Shown piece after piece: positions 12,813 through 21,462 of a DNA stretch of 36,087 nt. The translations under genes and the position numbers were made by a program. Each line of letters begins with the position of its first letter. Position 1 is the first letter of the stretch. This DNA comes from an uncultured Gammaproteobacteria bacterium (GTDB lineage Bacteria > Pseudomonadota > Gammaproteobacteria > Arenicellales > CALHMG01), in NCBI GenBank assembly GCA_938034705.1, contig CALHMG010000199.1, positions 1-36,087 on the forward strand. The letters run 5' to 3'. The notes beneath the pieces were generated by a model, which saw only the letters and a program-made list of their open reading frames with translations, did no database searches and was not told the DNA's origin.

Positions 12813-15286
12813 GTGAATACCTGCGCAACCGGCTCCATCAATGGGGTGACAGGCTGGGCCTGGGAGAAAGATTCGCGCGCGACTTCCACGCGCTCTTCAG
12901 GCGCATCTTTGTACAGCGTCGTACGCTGTCGGGGTCGACGACCGGCCTTGTCGATCAGCTTGTGCATCTCGACCGGCGTCAGCTGCTGGCCGTGCGCTGC
13001 GCCAGCCGCCCGAGTTATTGATTCGTCCATCAGGACCCCGCCGAGATCATTCGCTCCGGCGTCGAGCATGGCGCCAGCGCCGGCAGCTCCAAGCTTTACC
13101 CAGGAGGCCTGGATATTTTCGACAACCGGATTCAGCGCAAGACGCCCTACCGCGTGCATCAGCACCGCTTCCCGGAAAGTCGGGCCGGCTCTGGATTCGC
13201 CACGCCTGAACATGGGTGCTTCCATGTGCACGAACGGCAACGGGACCAGTTCGGTGATTCCTCTTGTCACCTCTGCGAGTTCCCGCACGACAAGCAGATG
13301 CCGTGCCTGATCTTCAGGGGATTCAACATGCCCGAACATGATGGTCGCCGTGCTGTGCAGATGAAGCGAATGTGCGCTTTTCATCACGTCAACCCACTGG
13401 GTCGACGTGAGCTTGTCCGGGCAGATAATTTTGCGAACACTGTCGACAAGAATTTCTGCGGACGTACCGGGCAACGATCCAAGCCCGGCTTCGACGAGCC
13501 TTTCAAGATATTCGCGCACGGGCAAGTTCAGCGTGCTGGCACCCTGAACAATTTCCAGCGGAGTAAACGCGTGAATATGAATGTCGGGTGCCGCAGCCTT
13601 AGCGGTCTTGACGATGTCGATGTAGGTGTCACCCGTATAGGCCGGATGAATGCCGCCCTGGAGGCACACTTCGGTGGCGCCGCGTGACCAGGCCTGTGCG
13701 ACCCGACTGCCAATCTCATCCAGATCGAGCACATAGGGCTTGCCACGAAGATCGTCAGCGGCACTGCCTTTGGAAAACGCACAGAATCGGCATTTGTAGG
13801 CGCAGATGTTGGTGTAATTGATATTTCGGTTTACGACGTAGCTGACCTCGTCGCCATTTTGCTGGCGCCGAACGCTATCCGCAGCCTCGCAAACTGCACT
13901 GAAGGCGTTACCGCGCGCCTTTAAAAGATCGCTGATCGCTCTGACATCAAGTGCCGCACCGTCGGCAGCGGCATTAAGAGACTGCTTGATCGACTCGGGA
14001 ACGGTGCCGACGTGGCGAGACCGCAGCAGCGACAGCGTGTGGGCGGGGGGATTAACCGAAGCGCCAGCGCTCCAGTCATCATCCCGGGCGAGACCCTGCG
14101 CGTCGGCCATGCGCGTGACGGCGGTCTGCATTTCGGGCGTCAGCCAGGACTTTGTTGATCTCGGCTTCTTTGCTGCAGGTGCCGGCGGCGTCTGCCATCC
14201 CGGATAAATCGCGAGACGGGCTGCCAGTGCCGACCCGTTACGTTCGGCGGCTTTCTCGAGCTTGCTCTGGTGCGGCCACGGTGATTCCGGATTGACGTGA
14301 TCGGGCGTCACCGGCGACACACCGCCAAAGTCGTTGATGCCAGCATCGATCAGGGCACTCAATGCCTCATCATCGTCTTCGGCGAGATTGGGCGGTGCCT
14401 GAACGCTGACGTCTGTCGGCATGATCAGCCGTGCCACCGCTATCGACCAGAGATGGTCCTCGAGATCCGGTTCTGGTGCGGTCGCCATTCTGGTATCGGC
14501 CTTGGCGCGAAAATTCTGGACGATCACCTCCTGAATGTGACCGTGGCGCTCGTGTGAGTCACGCAACGCAAGCAGCGACTCGACCCGCTCCATTCGCGTC
14601 TCGCCAATCCCGATCAGGATGCCGCTGGTGAACGGTACCCGGGCCTCACCCGCGGCGTCGATCGATTGCATCCGCAGTTCCGGGTCCTTGTCGGGTGAGC
14701 CAAAGTGGGCACCACCATGGCGACAGAGTCGTGGCGAGATGTTCTCCAGCATCAATCCCATCGAAACGGACACCGGTTTCAGACGTTCGTAGTCTTCGGC
14801 TGTCAGCACCCCCGGGTTCAGATGAGGCAGCAGACCGGTCTCTTCAAACACCAGCCGTGCGCTATGTGCTACATACTCGACGGTGCTGGCGAATCCGCGC
14901 TCATCGAGCCACTCTCTTGCGACGCGATATCTGAGCTCCGGCTTGTCCCCAAGCGTAAACAGTGCTTCGGTGACACCGGCCGCGGCGCCACGTCTCGCGA
15001 TGTCGAGCACCGCGAAATCGTCCAGATACGGCGCCGGGACCTGTCTGGGCGTTTTGGCAAAAGTGCAGTAGTGACAGACATCCCGGCACAGCACCGTGAG
15101 CGGTATGAAAACCTTGGGTGACCAGGTTACGGCCCGGCCAAAAGCGGTGTCCCGACGTCGCCTCGCGGCTGCACGAAGAATGTTCGACGTGCCTATCCCC
15201 ACCAGCTTTTTGGCAGCCTGATCGTCGATGCGCCGGCCGCGGGCGGCCTGCTCGAGAATGATGGGAAGACTCTGGGATTTACTCAA
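12809..15286 (-). CDS. cofGH: CofG-CofH fusion (FbiC type): Fo synthase, two radical SAM domains
   Basis: The 825-residue protein joins CofG (N-terminal half) and CofH (C-terminal half), as in actinobacterial FbiC. Each half has a radical-SAM CxxxCxxC cluster: Cys67/Cys71/Cys74 in CRDVCHYC and Cys495/Cys499/Cys502 in CAYKCRFC. It makes the deazaflavin Fo from tyrosine and the riboflavin precursor 5-amino-6-ribitylaminouracil. CofG motifs such as ENISPRLCRHGGAHFG and CofH motifs such as EVCLQGGIHP and MFGHVESPEDQARHL are intact. The start I accept is TTG at 15286, because homology runs close to it and no nearby ATG is in frame; the ribosome site is weak. The fusion is typical of Actinobacteria and of bacteria that acquired F420 laterally. 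Confidence 0.96.
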   Translation of the reverse strand: MSKSQSLPIILEQAARGRRIDDQAAKKLVGIGTSNILRAAARRRRDTAFGRAVTWSPKVFIPLTVLCRDVCHYCTFAKTPRQVPAPYLDDFAVLDIARRGAAAGVTEALFTLGDKPELRYRVAREWLDERGFASTVEYVAHSARLVFEETGLLPHLNPGVLTAEDYERLKPVSVSMGLMLENISPRLCRHGGAHFGSPDKDPELRMQSIDAAGEARVPFTSGILIGIGETRMERVESLLALRDSHERHGHIQEVIVQNFRAKADTRMATAPEPDLEDHLWSIAVARLIMPTDVSVQAPPNLAEDDDEALSALIDAGINDFGGVSPVTPDHVNPESPWPHQSKLEKAAERNGSALAARLAIYPGWQTPPAPAAKKPRSTKSWLTPEMQTAVTRMADAQGLARDDDWSAGASVNPPAHTLSLLRSRHVGTVPESIKQSLNAAADGAALDVRAISDLLKARGNAFSAVCEAADSVRRQQNGDEVSYVVNRNINYTNICAYKCRFCAFSKGSAADDLRGKPYVLDLDEIGSRVAQAWSRGATEVCLQGGIHPAYTGDTYIDIVKTAKAAAPDIHIHAFTPLEIVQGASTLNLPVREYLERLVEAGLGSLPGTSAEILVDSVRKIICPDKLTSTQWVDVMKSAHSLHLHSTATIMFGHVESPEDQARHLLVVRELAEVTRGITELVPLPFVHMEAPMFRRGESRAGPTFREAVLMHAVGRLALNPVVENIQASWVKLGAAGAGAMLDAGANDLGGVLMDESITRAAGAAHGQQLTPVEMHKLIDKAGRRPRQRTTLYKDAPEERVEVARESFSQAQPVTPLMEPVAQVFT

Positions 15287-15351
15287 GACATTTCGGTTGG
15301 GTAGTCACGGAAACTGCCGTGATTGTATCGTGATTTGATCGCCTTAAAACG

Positions 15352-15990
15352 TCACTGATCAATTCCAGTGATACGCAGCGCGGAGCCGGCCGACCCGTAG
15401 CGCTTGTTGATCGAAATGAGCACCGACGTCATCGCCTCGGCTGCAGCGGAGTTTGCAAGTGCCCCGCCATGAACGCCTTTGAGTCCGGCAGCCTCCACAA
15501 GCTCAATAGTTGTTACCCGATCCTTAAGCTTGTCGCCAAACACCAGAACGTCACCGTCAACCGGGCCGTCCTGTGCAAGCTTGGCGGCCGCAACGGTATG
15601 AAACGCGGACGTCACCTGCACAGCGTCGCCAACGATTTGCTGCGCGCTGACGGCAGCACTGCCGGCGTCTGGCAGTTGAACGACCGCAACTCTGGGCGGA
15701 ACCAGAGGCACCGTCGTATCAATCAAGAGCTTGCCCGCCAGGCTGCCGCGAATCGACTCAAGCGTTTGTTCCTGACTGGAAAAAGGCACGGTGAGCACAA
15801 CAATATCTGCTGCCGCAGCGGCGCCTGCATTATCCATGCCGGACACTCCCGGCATCGACTGCGCGACTTCAGCCGCACGTTGCTCGGTTCTTGAACCGAT
15901 GATGACGTTCAGCCCGGCCTTTGACCAACGTCCCGCCAGGGCACTTCCCAGTGCGCCGGTGCCGCCAATTACTGCTATCTGGTTTTGCAT
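15352..15990 (-). CDS. npdG: F420H2:NADP oxidoreductase (Fno/NpdG family)
   Basis: This 212-residue protein has the Fno fold. The Rossmann loop is IAVIGGTGALGSALAGRW, and IIGSRTEQRAAE carries the Ser-Arg pair that selects NADP. VLTVPFSSQ, LLIDTTVPLVPP and the C-terminal ASAL-like segment RYGSAGSALRITGI are typical of family members. It transfers hydride between NADPH and F420, and in aerobic bacteria mainly supplies F420H2 to reductases. It sits inside the F420 operon, 40 bases after cofC and 65 before cofGH, so cofactor synthesis and reduction are expressed together. The length is normal. Confidence 0.93.
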   Translation of the reverse strand: MQNQIAVIGGTGALGSALAGRWSKAGLNVIIGSRTEQRAAEVAQSMPGVSGMDNAGAAAAADIVVLTVPFSSQEQTLESIRGSLAGKLLIDTTVPLVPPRVAVVQLPDAGSAAVSAQQIVGDAVQVTSAFHTVAAAKLAQDGPVDGDVLVFGDKLKDRVTTIELVEAAGLKGVHGGALANSAAAEAMTSVLISINKRYGSAGSALRITGIDQ

Positions 15991-16029
15991 ACTTTCAATT
16001 CACTTCAGGATTATCGCAACCGGGATTTT

Positions 16030-16698
16030 TCAGTTCCCGAATATTTCCGGATGCGCTTGAAGCCACACCGCTGTCTGTTCGCCACATTGCCTGCCAGACA
16101 GACGTCCCAGGTCATCTGGCGTATCTACATCAAGCGCAATGTTATCGTTTTCGACCACCATCGGATTTACGCCCGCTCGCTTCGCGGCATCGACATGTGG
16201 ATAAAAACTATCGCTGCCAAATCTGAACTGAAACAGATCCGGCGGTGCCAGAATCGCAGCATTGGTACCCGCAAAATCTGCCGCGGGCACGAGCACGCAA
16301 CCCGTTGAAGACTGCAGCGACGCAAAACGCGCAACGAGCGTGTCGATGTCCTCACCGGTAACACAGGGCATGTCGGCCGGCAGCGTCATTGCCGCTGGCG
16401 CTCCACTGGCACAAAGTGCAGCAAAACCCCGGTCGACGGCGCCCGTATGGCCCAGGTTCCCGGGCTCGTCGATGATGTTAAATCCGTAACCACGGGCCTG
16501 ACTGACGACATCCGGATCCCGGGTCACCACAGAAACCGAATCAAGCCGTTGCGCTCGCCCTATCGCACGGAAAGTGTCTGCCACCATCGCCCGAAAAAGA
16601 GATTCGCGCAGTCCGGCATCAAGCACTTCCCCCAGACGCTGCTTGGCCATGCCCGGATCTTTGACGGGTACGACCAGATGTACAGCGCAGGTCGTCAT
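16030..16698 (-). CDS. cofC: CofC/FbiD: guanylyltransferase for 2-phospholactate, PEP or 3-phosphoglycerate
   Basis: The 222-residue protein matches CofC: a GT-A nucleotidyltransferase start with HLVVPVKDPGMAKQRL, a VVTRDPDV strand and TLPADMPCVTGEDI, and then NAAILAPPDLFQFRFGSDSF and the metal-site NIALDVDTPDDL. It condenses GTP with a phosphorylated C3 acid to give the donor used by CofD. Substrate choice differs between organisms. Cys112, after LPADMP, stands where many homologues have a hydrophobic residue; from memory, a cysteine here is linked to 3-phosphoglycerate use in Mycetohabitans, but I could not verify this. It is the first core gene of the operon; the promoter is probably in the 75 bases upstream or above the RCC1-type gene. 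Confidence 0.93.
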   Translation of the reverse strand: MTTCAVHLVVPVKDPGMAKQRLGEVLDAGLRESLFRAMVADTFRAIGRAQRLDSVSVVTRDPDVVSQARGYGFNIIDEPGNLGHTGAVDRGFAALCASGAPAAMTLPADMPCVTGEDIDTLVARFASLQSSTGCVLVPAADFAGTNAAILAPPDLFQFRFGSDSFYPHVDAAKRAGVNPMVVENDNIALDVDTPDDLGRLSGRQCGEQTAVWLQAHPEIFGN

Positions 16699-16773
16699 AT
16701 CAGGCCAATCCCGGGATCAGTTGGTGCACTGGAAATGGACAGCGTGAACGCAGGACGCTTCCCGTCATCGACG

Positions 16774-17703
16774 CTAACGAATCGTCGAGAGCCCGGGCGC
16801 GGACAGAAAACCTTCGCTGTCTTCACCCCAGCACACGACCTCGCCTGATTCGCGCAGGCCACAGCTCATCTTGAAACCCGCGGTCACATCAGTGAACACG
16901 CCGTCAGGCGCCTGGCTTTGACCTTCTTTATCTCGACCCCAGCAGTACAAACGACCGCTTCCCTTTTCAATGCCGCAGGTGTGCATTGACCCTGCCGCGA
17001 CCTGCGAGAACGTCACGCTTTCGGGAACTGCGGTCTGACCGAATCGCGACGCGCCAAAGCACACCACCTGCCCGTTTTCATCCAGCATGCAGGTGTGCAA
17101 CCGACCGGCCGTAACGGCGACGATAGCGGTGTGCTCGGGTACATCACACTGACCTGCATCGATATCGCGTTCGGCGCTGCCACGTTCGCAACCTGCACAT
17201 GTCACCTTCCCGTCTACGCCAAGACCGCAGGTATGGAAATATCCCGACGCCACGGCTGCGTAGGTACCACCATTAAACGAAGACAGGTTCATATGGTCAT
17301 CTGAACCCCAGCAGTAAATTGCTTCTCGCAGGTTCACCCCGCACGCGTGACGGTCAGCCCCCGATATCGCGAGCATTTTCTCGGGAACTATTGCGCACTG
17401 ATCGGCATCGTTTTCGCCCCAGCAAATTGCCTTGCCGTTCGCGTCCATCGCAAAGCCCTGATGGGTTCCTCTGGCGATTCTGGCCGCGTCAAATTCGCGA
17501 TACGTCTCACTCGCAACCAGCGGGTATCGACCATTGGACATCACCTCGCGCCCCCAGCAGTAGACGCGCCCGGTATCCGTGAGACCACAGGTGTGTCGTG
17601 CTCCGGCTTCGATATCAACAAATCTGGCGGCCCACGCACCCGCTGGTGCACAAACCGACACCAGCCATACAGACAGCGCAACAATGCAGTGGCTTAGTTT
17701 CAT
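16774..17703 (-). CDS. Secreted RCC1-type seven-bladed beta-propeller with paired cysteines
   Basis: A signal peptide (residues 1 to about 25, ending GAWA|A) precedes seven RCC1-like repeats. Each has the form (A/V)xAGxxHTCGLxxxGxVxCWG. Nearly every repeat carries two Cys, likely disulfides across a blade; the second repeat has lost the first Cys (GFAMD). The size, 309 residues, fits one propeller with no added domain. RCC1/BLIP-II-type propellers bind partner proteins, and no catalytic residue is visible. The gene lies 75 bases upstream of cofC on the same strand, so it may share transcripts with the F420 operon, but nothing links it functionally. Confidence 0.8.
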   Translation of the reverse strand: MKLSHCIVALSVWLVSVCAPAGAWAARFVDIEAGARHTCGLTDTGRVYCWGREVMSNGRYPLVASETYREFDAARIARGTHQGFAMDANGKAICWGENDADQCAIVPEKMLAISGADRHACGVNLREAIYCWGSDDHMNLSSFNGGTYAAVASGYFHTCGLGVDGKVTCAGCERGSAERDIDAGQCDVPEHTAIVAVTAGRLHTCMLDENGQVVCFGASRFGQTAVPESVTFSQVAAGSMHTCGIEKGSGRLYCWGRDKEGQSQAPDGVFTDVTAGFKMSCGLRESGEVVCWGEDSEGFLSAPGLSTIR

Positions 17704-17780
17704 TCGTCTGTCGGTGATCGCGTGATCTTGTTGGGCGGGTCAAGCATAGTAACGCATACCGTTTTGATGACATCGACCTG

Positions 17781-18671
17781 ATGGCCGCAGACCCACACAT
17801 TGGCACCCTGAACGAAGCCCATCTTCATGCTTCGTTGAAAGAACTTGTTTCAGAACCCGGCGATCGTTTTGAAGTCCGGGTGGATCGCTTCGTTGTCGAT
17901 ATTCTCCGCGGTGATCTGATTGTTGAAATTCAGACTCGCAGCTTTGGCTCGATGAAAGCCAAACTGCATGCGCTGCTCGCAACCCGCAAGATCAAACTCA
18001 TACACCCCATCGCGCACGAACGCTGGATCGTAAAACTCGCTCGCAACAAAAAAGAGACCGACACGCGCCGTAAATCCCCAAAACGCCAGGGGCTCGAGGC
18101 CATTTTCAGTGAGCTTGTGAGTGTCCCCGATCTCATTGATCATCCTAATCTAGAGATCGAATTGATTCTGGTACAGGAAGACGAAATTCGGTATCACGAT
18201 CCCAAGAAGGCCTGGCGGCGCAAAGGCTGGGTGGTTCAGGAACGCCGTCTTCTGGATGTACTCGACCGAATGATCATTCGGTCCTCGGCCGATCTTTTCA
18301 GCCTGATCGGTTCGGACCTGCCGGTGGAATTTACGACGGCGGATATTGCGAAAGTCTCGGGGTGGAATCGGCGAACCGCGCAACAGGCGGCTTACTGTCT
18401 TCGGGGCAGCGGGGCTATCGAAATGACTGGTAAACAGGGCAACGCCATCATCTACCGAAAAACTGCAGACTCACCGCAAAACTCCTCCAGCAAGCGCAAG
18501 AAAAAAGGCACCACCCGATCCGAAACCGGTAAAACCCGAAAGAAAAAACAAGCGACGTCGAAAAAAACAGTCACCCGAAAAACGAAAACGACACCCCGTA
18601 AAGTTTCAAGTCGAACCGCCAGCAAAAAACGGGCGACTCGAAAGAAGTCGCCCGCAACAAAATCCAGCTAA
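17781..18671 (+). CDS. PD-(D/E)XK-nuclease-like protein with winged helix and lysine-rich histone-H1-like tail
   Basis: I do not recognise a named family. The first 90 residues resemble a PD-(D/E)XK nuclease core: Glu12 in an N-terminal helix, Asp40 at the end of DRFVVD, then Glu49-Ile-Gln51 in LIVEIQTRSF, and a helix leading to IKLIHPI. Residues about 180-227 look like a winged helix-turn-helix (TTADIAKVSGWNRRTAQQAAY, then a wing with NAIIYRK). The last 60 residues are a Lys/Ser/Thr/Arg-rich tail like the C-terminus of histone H1, expected to coat DNA without sequence preference. A DNA-binding or repair role is inferred. It is divergent from the RCC1-type gene, with 77 bases between. Its 3' end contains the terminator of the next gene on the opposite strand. 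Confidence 0.6.
   Translation: MAADPHIGTLNEAHLHASLKELVSEPGDRFEVRVDRFVVDILRGDLIVEIQTRSFGSMKAKLHALLATRKIKLIHPIAHERWIVKLARNKKETDTRRKSPKRQGLEAIFSELVSVPDLIDHPNLEIELILVQEDEIRYHDPKKAWRRKGWVVQERRLLDVLDRMIIRSSADLFSLIGSDLPVEFTTADIAKVSGWNRRTAQQAAYCLRGSGAIEMTGKQGNAIIYRKTADSPQNSSSKRKKKGTTRSETGKTRKKKQATSKKTVTRKTKTTPRKVSSRTASKKRATRKKSPATKSS
18624..18654 (-). terminator. Rho-independent terminator for the 18680-19429 gene, inside the opposite CDS
   Basis: CGGGCGACT (18630-18638) pairs with AGTCGCCCG (18646-18654) over a seven-base loop. On the minus strand the stem is followed by six T (complement of 18624-18629). It lies in the Lys-codon-rich tail of the convergent gene. Confidence 0.8.
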
Positions 18672-18679
18672 TTCGACAA

Positions 18680-19429
18680 TCACCGTTCGGTGATAGACAC
18701 CACTCGTTCGATCGGTTTGTCACCGAGGGCATAGGTCTGGTGATCGTTAGTGCTCAATGAAACACGCACTACGTTGTTGCCCGAGCGTAGCGCTGGGATA
18801 TGAAAATCGGTGCCATACAGTCGCGCAATTTTTTTCTGGTTAACGTAAAGATGCGCGTGCCCTTCACCGTGCTGATGCTTGCCGTTGACGTGCTCCGGCG
18901 CGAATTTGAAGTTGATGGGCTTCACCGTCAGATTCCAGCCACCGTGCGGATCACGCACCACCGATATCTCGAGATCTGGCTGAGGGTCCATCGCGCTGAC
19001 ATCAACTTTACGGGCGTGCATCTGCGCGTGGTTTGGCGCGTCCTGACCACCCAGATTCATTTCGCCCGAGGTCATCGCACCACTGCCGTGACTGTGCGCG
19101 CCCGCTCCCGTCGCTGCAGGATCGTGGTTCTTGTTTCGCTCGGCGATCATCTTGCTGATACGTTCGGCCTCCTGCGCTTTCTCGACGTCACTTTGGCGTG
19201 ATACCCGCAGCGGTTGCGAACCCTCGCCATCGTCGTCGACGGGCTTTGGCTGATCCTGCTGCATGTTCATCGCACTGTGGTTCATGCCGGCCATGGCGTC
19301 GCCCTTCATTCCTTTCATTCCCATCATCGACATGTCGTGGGATGCAAAGAGCCCGTGTCCGCCGACCGCGACAAAAACTGCAATTCCAACGATTGCTGTC
19401 AAAAGGCCTGTAAGAAAATTTTTAAACAT
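18680..19429 (-). CDS. Membrane-anchored Met/His-rich metal-binding (probably copper) protein
   Basis: The 249-residue protein starts with one hydrophobic anchor (about residues 5-29). A Met/His/Gly-rich segment follows, including HDMSMMGMKGMKGDAMAG and MNHSAMNM, of the type that binds Cu(I) in the periplasm. The middle is polar and low in complexity, with more His (GAHSHGSGAM). The C-terminal domain (about 150-249) has the pattern HGEGHAHLYVN-KKIARLYG-FHIPAL-GNNVVRVSL-NDHQTYA. That domain recurs in uncharacterised periplasmic proteins near copper genes and has ordered His residues. No copper ATPase or oxidase is adjacent. The metal is inferred; silver or general metal buffering are alternatives. 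A terminator follows. Confidence 0.65.
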   Translation of the reverse strand: MFKNFLTGLLTAIVGIAVFVAVGGHGLFASHDMSMMGMKGMKGDAMAGMNHSAMNMQQDQPKPVDDDGEGSQPLRVSRQSDVEKAQEAERISKMIAERNKNHDPAATGAGAHSHGSGAMTSGEMNLGGQDAPNHAQMHARKVDVSAMDPQPDLEISVVRDPHGGWNLTVKPINFKFAPEHVNGKHQHGEGHAHLYVNQKKIARLYGTDFHIPALRSGNNVVRVSLSTNDHQTYALGDKPIERVVSITER

Positions 19430-19483
19430 CGGTATTCCTGAACGTTCCAGCTGTCAATTTACTGTGGCGGATCGAATGCGGGT

Positions 19484-20215
19484 TTATGTGGCCGATCGTT
19501 CGCGAGCCATAAACTGGCCAAGAGACTCCCGCTGGCGGCCCTCACTGTCAAAGTTAGAGGTATCGAGCCATCCCTTGAAGGCACGCTGGATAGCCGGCCA
19601 CTCGTGGTCGACGATCGAGAACCAGGCCGTGTCACGATTGCGCCCCTTGTAAACCAGCGCCTGCCTGAAAATGCCCTCAAAAGTGAACCCGAGTCTATTC
19701 GCCGCCGCCCGGGATGGTCCATTAAGTGAGTCACACTTCCACTCATAACGCCGGTAACCCAGTTCATCAAACACCCGCGACATCAGCAGGTACATGGCCT
19801 CCGTTGCGGCCGGTTGTTGCTGCAGTTTTGGCGAATAGTTGATATTGCCAACCTCGATGCACCCGTTGCCGGGAACGATTCTCATCAGGCTTGCAACGCC
19901 AACCGCCCTGTCGGTCGTGCTGTCGACGATCGCGTGAAAAAACGGATCCTGCCCGGTGCAGTCCTTTTCAATCCAAGCCCTGTATTCACTCAACGATTTG
20001 AACGGCTCATATCCAAGGTAGGTCCAGTTGGCGCCATCGCGATCGAGACTGTTCGCTTCATAAAGGGCCTCGGCGTGAACCGCGCCGTCAAGGGGCTCAA
20101 CGCGACAAAACCGTCCCTGCATCGGCGTTCGCGAAGGGCGGGCACAGGGCACCCAGTCAGCGACGTCGAGTCCAACCGGCTGACCGTGTTCGTTAAGTCT
20201 GGATTGACCATCCAT
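19484..20215 (-). CDS. GNAT-family N-acetyltransferase (RimJ/RimL type)
   Basis: With the start at 20215 the protein has 243 residues. It shows the GNAT order of the RimJ/RimL branch: GRFCRVEPLD near the start, a central AVGVASLMRIVPGNGCIEVGNINYSP, ATEAMYLLMSRVFDELGYRRYEWKC, and the acetyl-CoA helix SRAAANRLGFTFEGIFRQALVYKGRNRDTAWFSIVD. The closest general pattern is the family of small-molecule or protein N-terminal acetyltransferases. A longer reading frame to 20401 would overlap the neighbouring propeller gene and lacks domain support, so I use the internal ATG, which has GGAG 12 bases upstream. The substrate is unknown. Confidence 0.82.
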   Translation of the reverse strand: MDGQSRLNEHGQPVGLDVADWVPCARPSRTPMQGRFCRVEPLDGAVHAEALYEANSLDRDGANWTYLGYEPFKSLSEYRAWIEKDCTGQDPFFHAIVDSTTDRAVGVASLMRIVPGNGCIEVGNINYSPKLQQQPAATEAMYLLMSRVFDELGYRRYEWKCDSLNGPSRAAANRLGFTFEGIFRQALVYKGRNRDTAWFSIVDHEWPAIQRAFKGWLDTSNFDSEGRQRESLGQFMARERSAT

Positions 20216-20276
20216 AATTTTTTCTGACTCCGGGAAAGTTTGATAACGGTAGCGCCGTGCAGCGCACACACCGATG

Positions 20277-21380
20277 CTAACGCACCTGAGGATCAAAAAT
20301 TCGATAGCCCCGAACGTACATGTATCCAAAACGATCCGGCCCGCCAATACTCTCGAAACCGGCGCCGCCGCCAGGTCGCTCCGGTGCGTTGACGATCGCA
20401 ACCCAGCCTTGCGGGCCCCAGCGCCACAGCGAAGACGTATGGTCGTCGTTGGGGTATTTCATGTTCGACGCATAAAGCGCACCGCTGGCGCTGAAGGCCA
20501 GCGAGTAAACGCTTCCGGCGGTGTCAAAGTCTCCAGCGAGATCGAGCACCATCCGGGTCTTGCCGGTATCACGACTCAGACGGGTGATTCCCGGCTGCTG
20601 ACGTCGATCTTCGCCAAAAAATATGTGTTCATCCGTAAAGGCGATCGCGGTCGCCTGGGTATCGAGTACCTTGGTAAAGGTCGCGCCCGAATCGCGCGAA
20701 CGCCAGGCACCCCGGTTGCGGACGCCGTCTCCAACCGTGACCCACACGTCGTTCGTGTAGGGGTCAACGGCGACCCGGTGAATATGGGATTTGTCGTTGT
20801 CAGGTGCCGAAAACACGATTGACCAGGTCAACCCAAGATCCGCGGTCATGTGAACCGATTTGGAATGCCCATTTTCGCGTGGTCCATACTCGCCGACGAA
20901 CAGACGTCCCGCTTCGTCCGAGGCAATCGACCACCATAAAGCGCTGCCGCCGTTAATGACTTTCACAAGTTTGAAAATCCGACCCTCGTCGGTCGAAATG
21001 TAAATCAGGCTGGGCCGCGCCGGATCCCAGTGGTCCTTGTCTGTCGCGACCACGATCGCGCCATTGTTCATCACATGAACCGAGTTGATCCGTTCGCCAA
21101 ATCGATGAACCAGCTGCGGTCGGCCGTCTTTCTCCGTGATACGAAATAGCGAGCTGGCGCTGGCGCCGATGACGTTACCCTTGGGGTCCGTAGCAAAGTG
21201 CTGCAGCGAGTACCCCACCGTTTCGATCTGGTGTTCCGGCAGTTGCTTCACGCCGTGGGCGGCACCGGAATGAATCGCTTCGCTGAACGAAAACGTGAGC
21301 AACAAAATCGCGCCAACCAGCAAGCCGACGCCGGTGATCGACGAAAACAGGCGGGAGTTTGTTGGGGTGCGCAATGACAA
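20277..21380 (-). CDS. Signal-anchored beta-propeller (BNR/sialidase-like repeat) protein
   Basis: The 367-residue protein has an N-terminal hydrophobic segment (about 14-35) and then propeller repeats with Asp-box-like motifs: YISTDEGRIF, HMTADLGLTW and WRSRDSGATF. Other blades read LFVGEYGPRENG and VYSLAFSASGALYASN. It resembles exo-sialidase-like or photosynthesis-stability-factor-like propellers that are usually annotated as glycosyl hydrolase without proof. I see no sialidase arginine triad. The start is TTG at 21380, since no ATG occurs before residue 100. It shares its strand with the GNAT gene downstream (61-base gap). Location is probably periplasmic; function unknown. Confidence 0.65.
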   Translation of the reverse strand: MSLRTPTNSRLFSSITGVGLLVGAILLLTFSFSEAIHSGAAHGVKQLPEHQIETVGYSLQHFATDPKGNVIGASASSLFRITEKDGRPQLVHRFGERINSVHVMNNGAIVVATDKDHWDPARPSLIYISTDEGRIFKLVKVINGGSALWWSIASDEAGRLFVGEYGPRENGHSKSVHMTADLGLTWSIVFSAPDNDKSHIHRVAVDPYTNDVWVTVGDGVRNRGAWRSRDSGATFTKVLDTQATAIAFTDEHIFFGEDRRQQPGITRLSRDTGKTRMVLDLAGDFDTAGSVYSLAFSASGALYASNMKYPNDDHTSSLWRWGPQGWVAIVNAPERPGGGAGFESIGGPDRFGYMYVRGYRIFDPQVR

Positions 21381-21462
21381 GCGTTGTGTTTCTTCAGGTC
21401 AAGACTGAAACGAAGATTACCCCAACGCCCGAACAATAAAACGACTGACTGAATAAACAACT

